Assembly: GCA_020444545.1 (NCBI GenBank) | Contig: JAHLKT010000001.1 | Coordinates: 906,560-970,559 of the forward strand | Length of the DNA: 64,000 bases | DNA from: Desulfarculaceae bacterium | GTDB lineage: Bacteria; Desulfobacterota; Desulfarculia; Desulfarculales; Desulfarculaceae | Reading direction: 5' to 3' | Part shown: in pieces, positions 26,330 through 34,733 of the stretch | Layout of the letters: the number at the start of each line of letters is the position of its first letter | Position numbering within the stretch: the first letter of the stretch is position 1 | Notes under the pieces: model-generated | What the model was told of the DNA's origin: nothing | Databases searched by the model: none | Seen by the model: only the letters and a program-made list of their open reading frames with translations | Translations under genes and position numbers: made by a program

Positions 26330-26378
26330 AGATTAACGTATGGAAATGACTGGACAAAATAAGCGGGCGGGGAAGCGA

Positions 26379-26495
26379 GCGTTACACATACGCAACACAG
26401 GGCAAACAAATTTGTAACATAGCGGATAAATTGCAAAAATACAGGGACGATATGTATGTGGTCAAATAGTGTAACGCAGTTACCGTTCTGTAACG
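26379..26495. promoter_or_regulatory. Cluster of GTAAC elements, candidate activator sites
   Basis: GCGTTACAC (26379-26387) and its exact complement GTGTAACGC (26469-26477) flank the region, with GTAAC-N3-GTTAC at 26471-26483 and further TGTAAC copies at about 26411 and 26490. They lie 50-180 bases upstream of the sigma-54 promoter, the usual place for enhancer sites of a Fis-type activator. The last copies overlap the 3' end of the activator gene. Confidence 0.55.
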
Positions 26496-28219
26496 ATCAT
26501 ATTAAATTGAGAGATTTTACGGCTTATGGTCGCATGGCTGACCCCCAGATGCTTGGCGGCCCTGCGCTGGCTGCCATAGACCTTTAGGGCCCTTTTGATA
26601 AGCTGCATTTCAACATTTTTCACAGCCTGAGCCAGGTTCAAGTTGTCCTCAAGCGGCCCGGAATCCGTGGGGATGAACTCAGAGTCGCGGATGGCCTCGG
26701 GCAAATGATGCAGCTCGATCACGGGGTCCGGATTCAGAACCACCAACTGCTCCACCAGATTGGCCAGCTCACGTATATTGCCGGGGAAACTGTAGTGCCG
26801 CAGGCGTTCCAGCACAGCCGGGGCCATGGTTTTGGGGGTGGCGTTTTGTTTTTCCAGACGGCGCAAGAAAAAGGTGACCAGCGGAGGGACGTCGTCCGCC
26901 CTTTCCCGCAGGGGAGGAATTGAAAGAGGCACCACGCTCAGGCGGAAAAAAAGGTCTTTACGGAAGGATCCCTCGGCCACCATTTCCTGGAGGTTGCGGT
27001 GGGTGGCGGCCAGTACGCGCACGTCCACGATGAGGGGCTTGGTGGAGCCCACCCGCACCACCTCTTTATCATCCAAAAAACGCAGCAGTTTGGCCTGGAC
27101 ATTCAGGGGCAGCTCCCCCACTTCGTCCAGAAACAGGGTCCCACCCCGTGCTATTTCAAAGTAGCCGGGCTTACCCGCATCCAAGGCCCCGGTGAAAGCG
27201 CCCCCCTCATAACCAAAGAGCTCGGCCTCGATTAGCGAGGGGGGGATGGCGCCGCAATCCACCCGGACCATGGGCTCCTTGCGCCGCGCGGACGCCTCAT
27301 GGATCACCTTGGCTACCAACCCCTTGCCCACCCCGGATTCGCCCTGGATTAGCACGCTGGATTCAGTGCGGGCTACCCGCATGGCTGTTTCCAGGACCCG
27401 CCGCATGGGGGCGCTGCGCACCACCAGCTGAGAATCCAACTCCCGGGTGATCTGCGAGCGGACCAGTTCGTAGCGGTAGTGTTGGGTGTAGGCCCGGCTT
27501 TCCTCCAACTCATCCTGAAGCTTTTTGATCGCGGTCAGATCCCGGTCGTTTATCACCACTAACCGCAGCTCGCCTTTTTCATTGAAAACCGGATTACCGG
27601 TGACCAGACATTGCCCCCCGTCGCGCATGTTCTGGGTGAAGGTGATGGACGAATGGTTTTTTAGCACCTCCAAGGTGGCGGAGCGGTCAAAATACCCCTC
27701 ATCCACCAGCCGTTGCACATCGCAGCCCACCAGGGACTCGGCCGGCAGGCCAAGCCGTTTGGCCGAGGCGGCGTTGACCTTGACCACTATGCCGTTGGCA
27801 TCGGTGATCCACAGGCCATCGTGCGAGGACTCGATGATCACGTCGAGCTGTTCGGAGAGCTCTTTGTAGGCAGTCAGTTCCCGGGCCATATTTTCATATT
27901 CCGACATGTCCCGGAACACACTGACAACGCTTGCCACCTCCCCGTCTTGGCAAACAGGCGATCTACTGACAATGAAGGTGTTCTCGCCAAACAACACCTT
28001 TTGATTCAAAAGGGCCCGGCCGGAATTAATTATCTGGCGGGTGCCTTTCCAGGCCTCGGGATCGATGTCGGCAATTTGGCGGCCGATCAAATCCTCTTCC
28101 AGCATCCCCGTGACCTTCCGTGCCGCCTGGTTGTAATACAATATCTTGCCGTCACGGTTAACCACCGTTATGCCTTCGGGCACTGCTTCCAATATTTGTA
28201 GTAATGAATTTTGAATCAT
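26480..28219 (-). CDS. Sigma-54-dependent activator, PAS-PAS-AAA-Fis HTH
   Basis: The 579-residue enhancer-binding protein has two PAS domains (about 5-108 and 122-235) and a short coiled linker. The AAA+ domain (265-505) has Walker A GESGVGKG at 293-300, the sigma-54-contacting GAFTGA at 340-345 and Walker B TLFLDE at 361-366. A C-terminal Fis-type helix-turn-helix follows (AAKHLGVSHATISRKI near 558). No receiver domain, so it senses a ligand or redox state through its PAS domains. It lies directly upstream of a sigma-54 promoter serving the TAXI-TRAP/GGT operon, which it very likely controls. Confidence 0.93.
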   Translation of the reverse strand: MIQNSLLQILEAVPEGITVVNRDGKILYYNQAARKVTGMLEEDLIGRQIADIDPEAWKGTRQIINSGRALLNQKVLFGENTFIVSRSPVCQDGEVASVVSVFRDMSEYENMARELTAYKELSEQLDVIIESSHDGLWITDANGIVVKVNAASAKRLGLPAESLVGCDVQRLVDEGYFDRSATLEVLKNHSSITFTQNMRDGGQCLVTGNPVFNEKGELRLVVINDRDLTAIKKLQDELEESRAYTQHYRYELVRSQITRELDSQLVVRSAPMRRVLETAMRVARTESSVLIQGESGVGKGLVAKVIHEASARRKEPMVRVDCGAIPPSLIEAELFGYEGGAFTGALDAGKPGYFEIARGGTLFLDEVGELPLNVQAKLLRFLDDKEVVRVGSTKPLIVDVRVLAATHRNLQEMVAEGSFRKDLFFRLSVVPLSIPPLRERADDVPPLVTFFLRRLEKQNATPKTMAPAVLERLRHYSFPGNIRELANLVEQLVVLNPDPVIELHHLPEAIRDSEFIPTDSGPLEDNLNLAQAVKNVEMQLIKRALKVYGSQRRAAKHLGVSHATISRKISQFNMIVTER

Positions 28220-28606
28220 TTACCGGTTCAGACTTGATCCGACCCGGAAAGACAGGGGGCCAACCAGGTGGCCTAAAGCCGTTTGTCCTATCGCCAGCCC
28301 GAAGACGTTCGCAGAGCGTAATAACCTAATTATAATGGGCGTATTCATTGAAAACGCGCTAAGCATCTTAATATCCTCGTTATAGTAAACATACCCTCTT
28401 ATTTAAACCTCGTCGATCAACCAAGCATTTTTATTAAATATCCATGTTTTACTTGGCGATATCAGGCTGTTTCCTATTCACCTGTCATCTTGGGATGATT
28501 TGACGGCAACCCGACCTGATCAATCCTGGGAGGGTAGATCCCCCGACCGCCAAGGCCCTTCCATCCTCCCGGCTGTGGGGTACACGTGGGGTACGACCCG
28601 CCCCAT
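28220..28606. other. Gene-free interval with a 9-bp direct repeat
   Basis: No gene found. GTGGGGTAC is repeated exactly at 28575-28583 and 28586-28594. Short repeats of this sort close to tRNA attachment sites can be integrase arm sites; here that is only a suggestion. The AT-rich part around 28320-28450 probably holds the promoter of the activator gene. Confidence 0.4.
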
Positions 28607-28636
28607 AACAAAGCCCGCCCCCTTTCGGGAGCGGGC
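28607..28636 (-). terminator. Intrinsic terminator downstream of the tRNA-Sec fragment
   Basis: On the minus strand a ten-bp stem (28613-28622 with 28627-28636) around a GAAA tetraloop is followed by TTTGTT. It lies 38 bases beyond the CCA end of the tRNA-Sec fragment, as expected for the original downstream flank of a tRNA gene. Confidence 0.8.
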
Positions 28637-28674
28637 CTTATCGATGCTACTCGCGTAACATGCTGAAATCATTG

Positions 28675-28734
28675 TGGCGGAAGTGCATGGGAATCGAACC
28701 CACCTACCGCCTTACTCAGACGGTACACCGGTGT
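28675..28734 (-). pseudogene. 3' fragment of a selenocysteine tRNA gene (possible attachment site)
   Basis: Reading the minus strand, the segment ends GCACTTCC-G-CCA, an eight-base acceptor strand with discriminator G and encoded CCA. It is preceded by a T arm (GTGGG TTCGATT CCCAT) and a seven-bp variable arm, TACCGTC/GGCGGTA (28705-28725). The eight-base acceptor, long variable arm and CTTCCGCCA end are those of tRNA-Sec. The expected 5' half (GGAAGTGC, D arm, UCA anticodon loop) is not found beyond CACCGGTG at 28726-28733. A 3' half left alone is what an element integrating at selC leaves behind; decay of a gene copy is the alternative. Confidence 0.6.
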
Positions 28735-28996
28735 CGGAAGAGTTATGAGAGGACTTGCAAGAGCAAATCCTTGGTGGGCGGCCCAAGTTCAACTTTTAGC
28801 CGACAATTTTCACCGAAGCCTTTGTCAGGCTTTTAATGGAAACCCCGCACCATTAATACAATTTGGTCGTCTGCCATGGGTCCGCTGGTGCTCCTGAATC
28901 CAATTTCGGGCACATCTGGCCGCACCCGCCAAAGGGCGAGTTCCTCAGCCCCATGCCGTGGACTAGGCCCAACGAGGCCGGGACCCAGGGCCGCTC

Positions 28997-29191
28997 TCAG
29001 TCAATCGGGGCGAACAGCAGCTTATGCTGGCCCAGGGGCAAACTATGCAAACGAGCCCGCAGGGTCTTTTGCTCGCCGTAGATGCTCACCAGATGCCACT
29101 GGTCCTCGCCCTCGGGCTTAACCAAGTCCACGGCTGGCATGATCATGTCCTCTTGGCCGTTGCTCACCATGTAAGCGTCCGCTTCACACAT
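28997..29191 (-). CDS. cooT: CooT-family nickel-binding protein
   Basis: The 64-residue protein shows the CooT pattern: MCEADAYMV at the start with the conserved Cys2 that forms the nickel site at the dimer interface, then VDLVKPEGEDQWHLVSIYGE and HKLLF at the end. CooT assists nickel delivery to carbon monoxide dehydrogenase in Rhodospirillum rubrum; many copies in anaerobes have no coo genes nearby. It overlaps the DUF3842 gene by eight bases and faces, across a shared upstream region, an operon for a nickel/peptide-type importer, which suggests a shared concern with nickel. Confidence 0.85.
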   Translation of the reverse strand: MCEADAYMVSNGQEDMIMPAVDLVKPEGEDQWHLVSIYGEQKTLRARLHSLPLGQHKLLFAPID

Positions 29192-29600
29192 TGGCCTGCA
29201 CCTCCTGTAATTTATCCATCAATGCCTCAACGTGGTGGGGCAGCGGCTGCTTTTGCACTCCCACCACCTCCACGTTCTCCTGGGTCAGAGGCAGCAGCAG
29301 CTTGCGGGCGAACGAACCGGCCACCGCCGCGGCCGTGGCTGGGGTGACCTCTCCCATGAAGGAGCGGGCCAGCACGATGCTGATAGGCCCCAGGATCACC
29401 TGGGCCCTGGCCACGCCGCGAATGACCGCCTGCTCGCCAGTGGCGCCCTTGTTGGCTCCCGCCCGCATCATCTGGGCAGTGGCCACGGCATTGGTGCCCA
29501 GGGCCCAAACTTCGATGTCAGGGCCCAAGCGCCGGCGCATGACCTGGATGATCGCGCTGCCGATTCCGCCACCTTGTCCGTCCACCACCGCCACGACCAT
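29184..29600 (-). CDS. DUF3842 family protein
   Basis: The 138-residue protein begins VVAVVDGQGGGIGSAII, a Rossmann-like glycine-rich start, and continues WALGTNAVATAQMMRAGANK, GPISIVLARSFMGEVTP and VEVVGVQKQPLPHHV, the pattern I associate with DUF3842. Function unknown. ATG 29600 with AGAGG upstream is preferred to the longer frame to 29636. It overlaps cooT by eight bases, so the pair is likely cotranslated and functionally linked. Nucleotide binding is suggested only by the glycine-rich start. Confidence 0.8.
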   Translation of the reverse strand: MVVAVVDGQGGGIGSAIIQVMRRRLGPDIEVWALGTNAVATAQMMRAGANKGATGEQAVIRGVARAQVILGPISIVLARSFMGEVTPATAAAVAGSFARKLLLPLTQENVEVVGVQKQPLPHHVEALMDKLQEVQANV

Positions 29601-29770
29601 GGCAACCTCTTCGCCTTTCCCCACGCCCCAAAACAAAAACCGCCCACGTCCCGCGCCTTCTGGCGACCAGGGACCGTTGACGGTCTCTTCCTACACCTAC
29701 CTGATTTTATGGGCAGTGGGGCGGCGGCCATCCTTTCCTAGAATGAGTATGCCACCCACGCTCGATTATT

Positions 29771-29798
29771 AATTTATATCAAAACCCACCCTAGTCAA
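29771..29798 (-). promoter_or_regulatory. Candidate promoter of the DUF3842-cooT pair
   Basis: On the minus strand TTGACT (29793-29798) is followed after 16 bases by TAAATT (29771-29776), about 170 bases upstream of the DUF3842 start. It is the only good match in the AT-rich part of the shared upstream region. Confidence 0.4.
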
Positions 29799-29974
29799 GC
29801 CTTGATGGCCTCTGATGCGGTGCGCGGGGAAGCGGCGAGGCCATTGCCCACCCCGCCCCGGCAAACCAGACCGGCTTATGCTTCTAACGTAGCCTTCGCG
29901 GCGCTGGTATCAACTCCCATGGGCTCCGCGATTTATAACCACGGGGAGCTTGGTTCCGCGATGACGATGCAAGC

Positions 29975-30003
29975 TTGACAACTTTTTACAAATCATCTAA
30001 CAG
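29975..30003 (+). promoter_or_regulatory. Candidate promoter of the TonB-receptor/ABC operon
   Basis: A perfect TTGACA (29975-29980) lies 17 bases before TAACAG (29998-30003), a weak -10, as expected if an activator or derepression is needed. The transcript would have a leader of about 150 bases. Confidence 0.4.
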
Positions 30004-30092
30004 TACTTCACGAAAAGGCCCTCAAGAAGTGGGCTTAACGATGATGCCTGCCCCCAACCTCGCGTAACTGCCAATCAATCCAGGGCAATCCT

Positions 30093-30133
30093 AGGTGAAG
30101 AAAACCTGGGGAATCGCGGAAGCGGTTTCACCT
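30093..30133 (+). promoter_or_regulatory. Leader hairpin before the TonB-receptor gene
   Basis: AGGTGAA (30093-30099) pairs with TTCACCT (30127-30133), with possible inner AACC/GGTT pairing, ending 14 bases before the GGGGAGG ribosome site (30148-30154). It does not match any riboswitch consensus that I can recall, including cobalamin. A translation-control role is possible. Confidence 0.35.
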
Positions 30134-30161
30134 GGGTATTTTCATTTGGGGAGGTCCATTC

Positions 30162-32327
30162 ATGTTGCGGCTCGTAAATGCCAAACTGTTTTTCTGCCTG
30201 ATTTTTGTAATCTGGGCCTGTGCCGGGACGCCGGCCGGGGCGGCCGAGGCCACCTCCAGCGCCGACGCCAAAAGCGCCGGCACGGCAACCAGCCAGGCGG
30301 CCGAGGAGGCCAAGAAAGAAAAGGCCGTCCTGGAGAAAATAACCGTCACCGCCACCCGCACCGAGGTGGACCCAGCCCTGTCGCCGGTGGACGCCTACGT
30401 GGTGGACCGCCAGGACATAGAGGCCCAGCCCAACTACTACATGAACAACTTCGGCGAGTTCATCCGGGACATCCCGGGCGTGCACGTGGCCCAGTATTAC
30501 CCCTGGGGCCCGCCCTGGGTGCATTTGCGCGGCACGGGCCATTTTTTGCAGCGCACCGTGTATCTGATCGACGGCGTGCCGGCTCACGCCTTCCTGTCCC
30601 CGGCCATCAACCCCAATGACATCGAGCGGGTGGACGTGGTGTTGGGGCCCTCCTCGGCCCTGTACGGGGCCAGCGCGGCCGGCGGCGCGGTGAACATCAT
30701 CACCCGTAGCGGCAAGCCCGGCGAGGGGGCCACCGCCCGCCTGGCCTATGGCTCCAACAACACCTTCCGGCCCTATGCCTCGGTGGGCGGGGTGGACAAC
30801 AACTTCAATTACTACATGTCCTACAGCGGCGACATTTCCGACGGCTATCAGATGAAGCCCATCGACGGCATGGTGGACCTTTACAAGAAGGGCAAGACCC
30901 AGTACGTGCGCCAGGCCAGCGTGAATGACAATGACTACAACTTCCAATGGCTCACCGGCAAGTTCGGCTGGGACAACCAAAACGGCACCAGCCTTACTCT
31001 GGCCATGAACTATCAGTACCGCTACCTCTCCGGCGGCCAGCCCAACTACATCATCAACGACGGCGGCAACACCGTGGTCTCCAGCCTACGCTTCGCCACC
31101 AACCTGGGCAGCATCGGGCGCTTCAGCGCCACCACCGGCTACCAATACCAGTCCATTCCGGACCAGGAAACCACCGGGGCCAGCTACGTCAACGGCAAGG
31201 TGATCGTCAATGACACCATCACCTCGCACTCCAAATGGGACCGCCACCGGGTGCCCCTGGAGATGCAGGGCGACTTCTATTTGGGCGATTCCAACGTGCT
31301 GACCGCGGGCATCTCCCTGGCCCAGGAGAAGGAGACCGACGACACCTATAAGGGCACCACCAGCCTCCAGACCTACAAGTACAAGCTGACCACGGACATG
31401 GCCGCTTTTTATCTGCAGGACCAGGCCTTCTTCTTCAACGAGCGCCTGAGCCTCCTGGGCGGCATCCGCTACGACTACTGGCGCTATCACGACATCTACG
31501 ACTCGGGATCGAGCAACAAGGAGCCCGACGCGGTGACCAAGGACCACGTCACCTATCGCGGCGGGGCCAAGTTCAAGTTCAACGACACGCTCAGCCTGCG
31601 GGGCAACATCGGCACCGCCTATTGGCCGGGCAACCCCAAGTGGTTCTTCCAGAACCTCAACACCGGGGCCACCTGGCGCGAAGCCAACCCGGACCTGGAG
31701 CCCGAGGAGACCTGGATGGCCGATTTCGGCGGCGACGTGACCATCGCCGCCTGGGGCACCCTCTTGAAAGCCACGGTGTACTACGGCGAGATCAAGAACA
31801 TCATGGCCTACACCTACGAGGAGCACCCCACGGTGCCCAACACCACCCTGATCAAGACCCGCAACATCGGCAAGGCCGAGATCTACGGCCTGGAGCTCTA
31901 CCTGCGCCAGCCCATCACCGAGCACCTGGCCTTCACCGGTTCGCTGACCCTGAACCGCTCGCGCATCACCGAGGACCAGACCAATCCGGGCAACGTGGGC
32001 AACCAGTTGCGCAACTCGCCCGACTACTTCGGCAGCCTGGGCCTGCGCTACATGAACCCCCGGATCGTCAACTGGGAGGTGCTCTTCCGTTTCTCGGACG
32101 ACCGCTACTACGACGACGACAACGTGGAGCTGCCCTATTTCCACATGGAGTCCTACCAGACCGTGGACGCCAAGGTATGGCGCGACTGGAAGCTGGCCAA
32201 GGACTGGGTGCTGACCACCTCGCTCTCGGCGGTTAACCTCTTCGACGAGAAGTACGCCACCGAGATCGTGTATGTTAACCCTGGCCTCTACGTAGAGGGC
32301 ATGGTGGGAGTGCGCTACCTGTTCTGA
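30162..32327 (+). CDS. TonB-dependent outer-membrane receptor
   Basis: The 721-residue receptor has a signal peptide (cleavage near AGAAEA, residue 28), a TonB-box-like ITVTATRTE near 62, a plug domain to about 190 (VYLIDGVPAHAF, DIERVDVVLGPSSALYGASA, GGAVNIITRSG), and a long barrel of alternating strands rich in aromatic residues ending in YLF. Receptors of this kind take up metal chelates or cofactors using TonB/ExbBD energy; those genes are not in the window. The stop overlaps the next ATG by one base, starting a seven-gene operon with an ABC importer. Linkage to cooT and to a nickel/peptide-type importer suggests a nickel chelate. Confidence 0.93.
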   Translation: MLRLVNAKLFFCLIFVIWACAGTPAGAAEATSSADAKSAGTATSQAAEEAKKEKAVLEKITVTATRTEVDPALSPVDAYVVDRQDIEAQPNYYMNNFGEFIRDIPGVHVAQYYPWGPPWVHLRGTGHFLQRTVYLIDGVPAHAFLSPAINPNDIERVDVVLGPSSALYGASAAGGAVNIITRSGKPGEGATARLAYGSNNTFRPYASVGGVDNNFNYYMSYSGDISDGYQMKPIDGMVDLYKKGKTQYVRQASVNDNDYNFQWLTGKFGWDNQNGTSLTLAMNYQYRYLSGGQPNYIINDGGNTVVSSLRFATNLGSIGRFSATTGYQYQSIPDQETTGASYVNGKVIVNDTITSHSKWDRHRVPLEMQGDFYLGDSNVLTAGISLAQEKETDDTYKGTTSLQTYKYKLTTDMAAFYLQDQAFFFNERLSLLGGIRYDYWRYHDIYDSGSSNKEPDAVTKDHVTYRGGAKFKFNDTLSLRGNIGTAYWPGNPKWFFQNLNTGATWREANPDLEPEETWMADFGGDVTIAAWGTLLKATVYYGEIKNIMAYTYEEHPTVPNTTLIKTRNIGKAEIYGLELYLRQPITEHLAFTGSLTLNRSRITEDQTNPGNVGNQLRNSPDYFGSLGLRYMNPRIVNWEVLFRFSDDRYYDDDNVELPYFHMESYQTVDAKVWRDWKLAKDWVLTTSLSAVNLFDEKYATEIVYVNPGLYVEGMVGVRYLF

Positions 32328-33850
32328 TGAAAAAGATCAAACTCATACACGTCCGGGAGGGGCGCCTGCCCCTCCCGGTCCTTTGCCTGGCGCTCTGCGT
32401 TTTGCTGCTGTTTTCTGGCGCGGGCGCGGTCCGGGCACAGGTCTCCACCCTGACCATCGGGGTGGGGCGCGACCTGTACGACGGTCCGGACAGCCGGGCC
32501 TATCTGCACGGTTCCACCAACACCTGGGAGGCTCTGACCTATCTGGGCCCGGACCTCCAGGCCCGGCCCTGGCTGGCCGAGTCCTGGCAGTGCCTGGACG
32601 GCGGCCGCACCTGGGTGTTCAAGCTGCGCCCGGGGGTGCGCTTCCATGACGGCACGCCTCTGAGAGCCCAAGACGTCAAGGCCGCGGTGGAGCGCATCGC
32701 CGCGCGGCCCAAATACGATCCGGCCGGGGTGTACCGCAACTTGGAAGCCATCGAGACCCAGGGGGAGCGCCAGGTGGTGCTGCGCCTTAAGCGGCCCTGT
32801 CCCCACCTGCCCAACCTGGTGGCCTATTATTCCAGCCCCATAATCAAGCCTTCGGTCTTCGGGGAGCGGGGCCGTCTGCACACCCTGGTGGCCACGGGGC
32901 CTTTTCGCCTGAAGGAGGTGGAGCCGGGCCAGAGCATCACTTTGGAGGCCTTTCCAGAGTACTGGGGGCCCAAGCCCGCTTATCAGAGAGTGATCTTCCG
33001 CACCATCCTGGACGCCCAGACCCGGGCCATGGCCCTGCTGGCCGGGGAAGTGGACGCGGTGGCCGACGTGGGGGCCATCCTGCCCCAGCAGGCCGGGGAG
33101 ATTCAGGCCGCCCCGGGCATGGTGCTCAAGAAGGTGGAGGTGGCCACCACCCATTACCTGATTTTCAATTGCCGGCGGTCGCCCTTTGCCGCCCGCTCGG
33201 CCCGCCACTGGCTGGCCGGCCTGCTGGACCGGGGGGAGATGGTGGCGGTCTTGGCCAAGGGGGCCGGCAATTTGGCCCAGGACCCCTTTTCGCCCCTGGC
33301 CCGGCGCTGGGCCTTCGGCCTTTTGCATCCCGGCCCCGGGGCGCGGCCCGGCCCGCCTGGCAGGCCTCTGGTCATCCTGCTGCACGCGGCCACCCTGGAA
33401 CGCTGGCCTTACCGGGACATGGCCCAGGTCATCCAGCAGCGCCTGCGGGGTCAGGGCTTCAGCGCCCGCATCGTGGTGCGCGAGCCGGGCGCTTACTATG
33501 AGGACCTCAAGCAGGGGCGCTTTGACCTGGCCTTGCAGCCCAACACCCTGATGACCGGGGAGCCCGATTTTTTCTATGCCTATTACGTGGCCACCGGCGG
33601 CCCCCGCGACTGCGGCTGCGGCAGCCCGGCCATGGACCGGCTCATAGCCGAGGGTCGCGAGGCCATGGACCCCGCGCGGCGGCGAGAGATTTACCAGGAG
33701 CTGGCCCGCCAATTCAACCATCAGCTCCCCCTCTTGCCCCTGTACCACGACGTGAGCCTCTACGCCCACGGGCCCTCGGTGGCCTCTTTCATCATGGACC
33801 ACAACTTCCGGCCGCTGCTGATCCAGGCGCGGCCCAAGGCAGCCCCATGA
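32327..33850 (+). CDS. Peptide/nickel-type ABC importer substrate-binding protein
   Basis: The 507-residue family 5 extracellular binding protein has a signal peptide (cleavage near VRAQ, about 38). The family's diagnostic stretch is WVFKLRPGVRFHDGTPLRAQD near 96, with LAESWQCLDGG, VATGPFRLKEVEPG and the C-terminal QLPLLPLYHDVSLYA. It delivers ligand to the two permeases encoded downstream. NikA, oligopeptide and opine-metal binding proteins all share this fold, and I see no residue pattern that settles the ligand. A CGCG motif near residue 429 is unusual. It starts within the receptor's stop codon and overlaps the methyltransferase gene by four bases. Confidence 0.9.
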   Translation: MKKIKLIHVREGRLPLPVLCLALCVLLLFSGAGAVRAQVSTLTIGVGRDLYDGPDSRAYLHGSTNTWEALTYLGPDLQARPWLAESWQCLDGGRTWVFKLRPGVRFHDGTPLRAQDVKAAVERIAARPKYDPAGVYRNLEAIETQGERQVVLRLKRPCPHLPNLVAYYSSPIIKPSVFGERGRLHTLVATGPFRLKEVEPGQSITLEAFPEYWGPKPAYQRVIFRTILDAQTRAMALLAGEVDAVADVGAILPQQAGEIQAAPGMVLKKVEVATTHYLIFNCRRSPFAARSARHWLAGLLDRGEMVAVLAKGAGNLAQDPFSPLARRWAFGLLHPGPGARPGPPGRPLVILLHAATLERWPYRDMAQVIQQRLRGQGFSARIVVREPGAYYEDLKQGRFDLALQPNTLMTGEPDFFYAYYVATGGPRDCGCGSPAMDRLIAEGREAMDPARRREIYQELARQFNHQLPLLPLYHDVSLYAHGPSVASFIMDHNFRPLLIQARPKAAP

Positions 33851-34731
33851 GCCCCGGTCCCCCATCAGACCCGACCAGCGTGGCCTTCTGGGAGGAGGTA
33901 TGGCAGCGCTCCCGGCAGGGCTCGTTTCTCAAGGACAGCCAGCGCAGCCATCCCGGACGCTGGACTCAGTTCTACGATCAGGTGGCCCCGGTCTGGGACG
34001 CCATGTCCGGCCAGGGAGAGGAAAACCATCGCCGCATGGCCCATGCGGTCGTGCAGCAGGGCTGGGCCGCCCCGGGGCAGCAGGTCTTGGAGGTGGGCTG
34101 CGGCACCGGGGCCCTGGCCCGGGCCCTGGCCGCCCAGGGAATAAAGGTTACCGCCCTGGACTCCTCGCGGGCCATGCTGGCCCGTTTGCAAGACAAGGCG
34201 GGACCGGAGCTCAAGGATCAACTCACAGCGGTGCATGCGGATTGGGGCCAGTTCCAGCCGCGCTCCCGCTACAGCCTGGCCCTGGCCTGCTTTTTTCCCC
34301 AGGCCTTCAAGCCCGACGGTCTGCGCCGTTTGGAGAGCTTCAGCCGGGGAGGGTGCCTGCTGCTGCTGGGCGACGGCCGCGAGACCTTTCCCCTGCGCCG
34401 CCAGATCTGGCTCCAGGTAATGGACCACCCTCCCCAGGACCAGAGCTTCCATCTCACCTGCGCCTTCAACTACCTGCTGGCCGCGGGCCGTGCCCCCCGC
34501 CTGAAGCGCCTGGCCTGGCCCACCCGCCTGGACCTGTCCGAAGAGCAGGTGCGCTTTTACTTCACCCGCTACTTCGCCATTTTCGGCCAGGAGGGGACCC
34601 GGGTGGAACGGGCCTTGGCCTCGGTGCTGGAGCCTCACCTCAGCCAGGGCCGGGTGCGCCTGGAGGGAGAGTTCAGCCTGGCCGCCCTGTGGTGGCCTTC
34701 GCCCTCGCCCGCCGGGCCGGGCCGGGACTGA
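33847..34731 (+). CDS. Class I SAM-dependent methyltransferase within the importer operon
   Basis: The 294-residue Rossmann methyltransferase has motif I VLEVGCGTGALA at 80-91, the acidic strand end VTALDSSRAML near 105, and VHADWGQF near 130. A leading segment (FYDQVAPVWDAM near 42-53) is common in small-molecule methyltransferases of this class. It overlaps the binding-protein gene by four bases (ATGA) and ends two bases before the first permease ATG, so it is fully embedded in an ABC importer operon. It probably modifies the imported ligand, a metal chelator or a chelated cofactor. It is not a nicotianamine-synthase-like protein as far as I can see. Confidence 0.87.
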   Translation: MSPGPPSDPTSVAFWEEVWQRSRQGSFLKDSQRSHPGRWTQFYDQVAPVWDAMSGQGEENHRRMAHAVVQQGWAAPGQQVLEVGCGTGALARALAAQGIKVTALDSSRAMLARLQDKAGPELKDQLTAVHADWGQFQPRSRYSLALACFFPQAFKPDGLRRLESFSRGGCLLLLGDGRETFPLRRQIWLQVMDHPPQDQSFHLTCAFNYLLAAGRAPRLKRLAWPTRLDLSEEQVRFYFTRYFAIFGQEGTRVERALASVLEPHLSQGRVRLEGEFSLAALWWPSPSPAGPGRD

Positions 34732-34733
34732 GC

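Noticed and set aside
28675..28770. Complete tRNA-Sec gene
   Set aside because: The 5' acceptor strand GGAAGTGC, D arm and a proper UCA anticodon loop cannot be found; GGATTTGC at the expected distance matches only six of eight acceptor bases.
30004..30161. Cobalamin, TPP or nickel-cobalt riboswitch before the TonB-receptor gene
   Set aside because: None of the conserved core boxes of these riboswitches is present; only a generic hairpin is seen.
32315..33865. Open frame of 516 codons on the minus strand
   Set aside because: Antisense to the binding-protein gene, rich in G, P, H and Q with no recognisable motif; a shadow of GC-rich coding.
33900..34733. Upstream extension of the NikB-type frame across the methyltransferase gene
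   Set aside because: The extension is low-complexity G/P/R-rich sequence out of frame with the real methyltransferase; the family N-terminus begins at ATG 34734.
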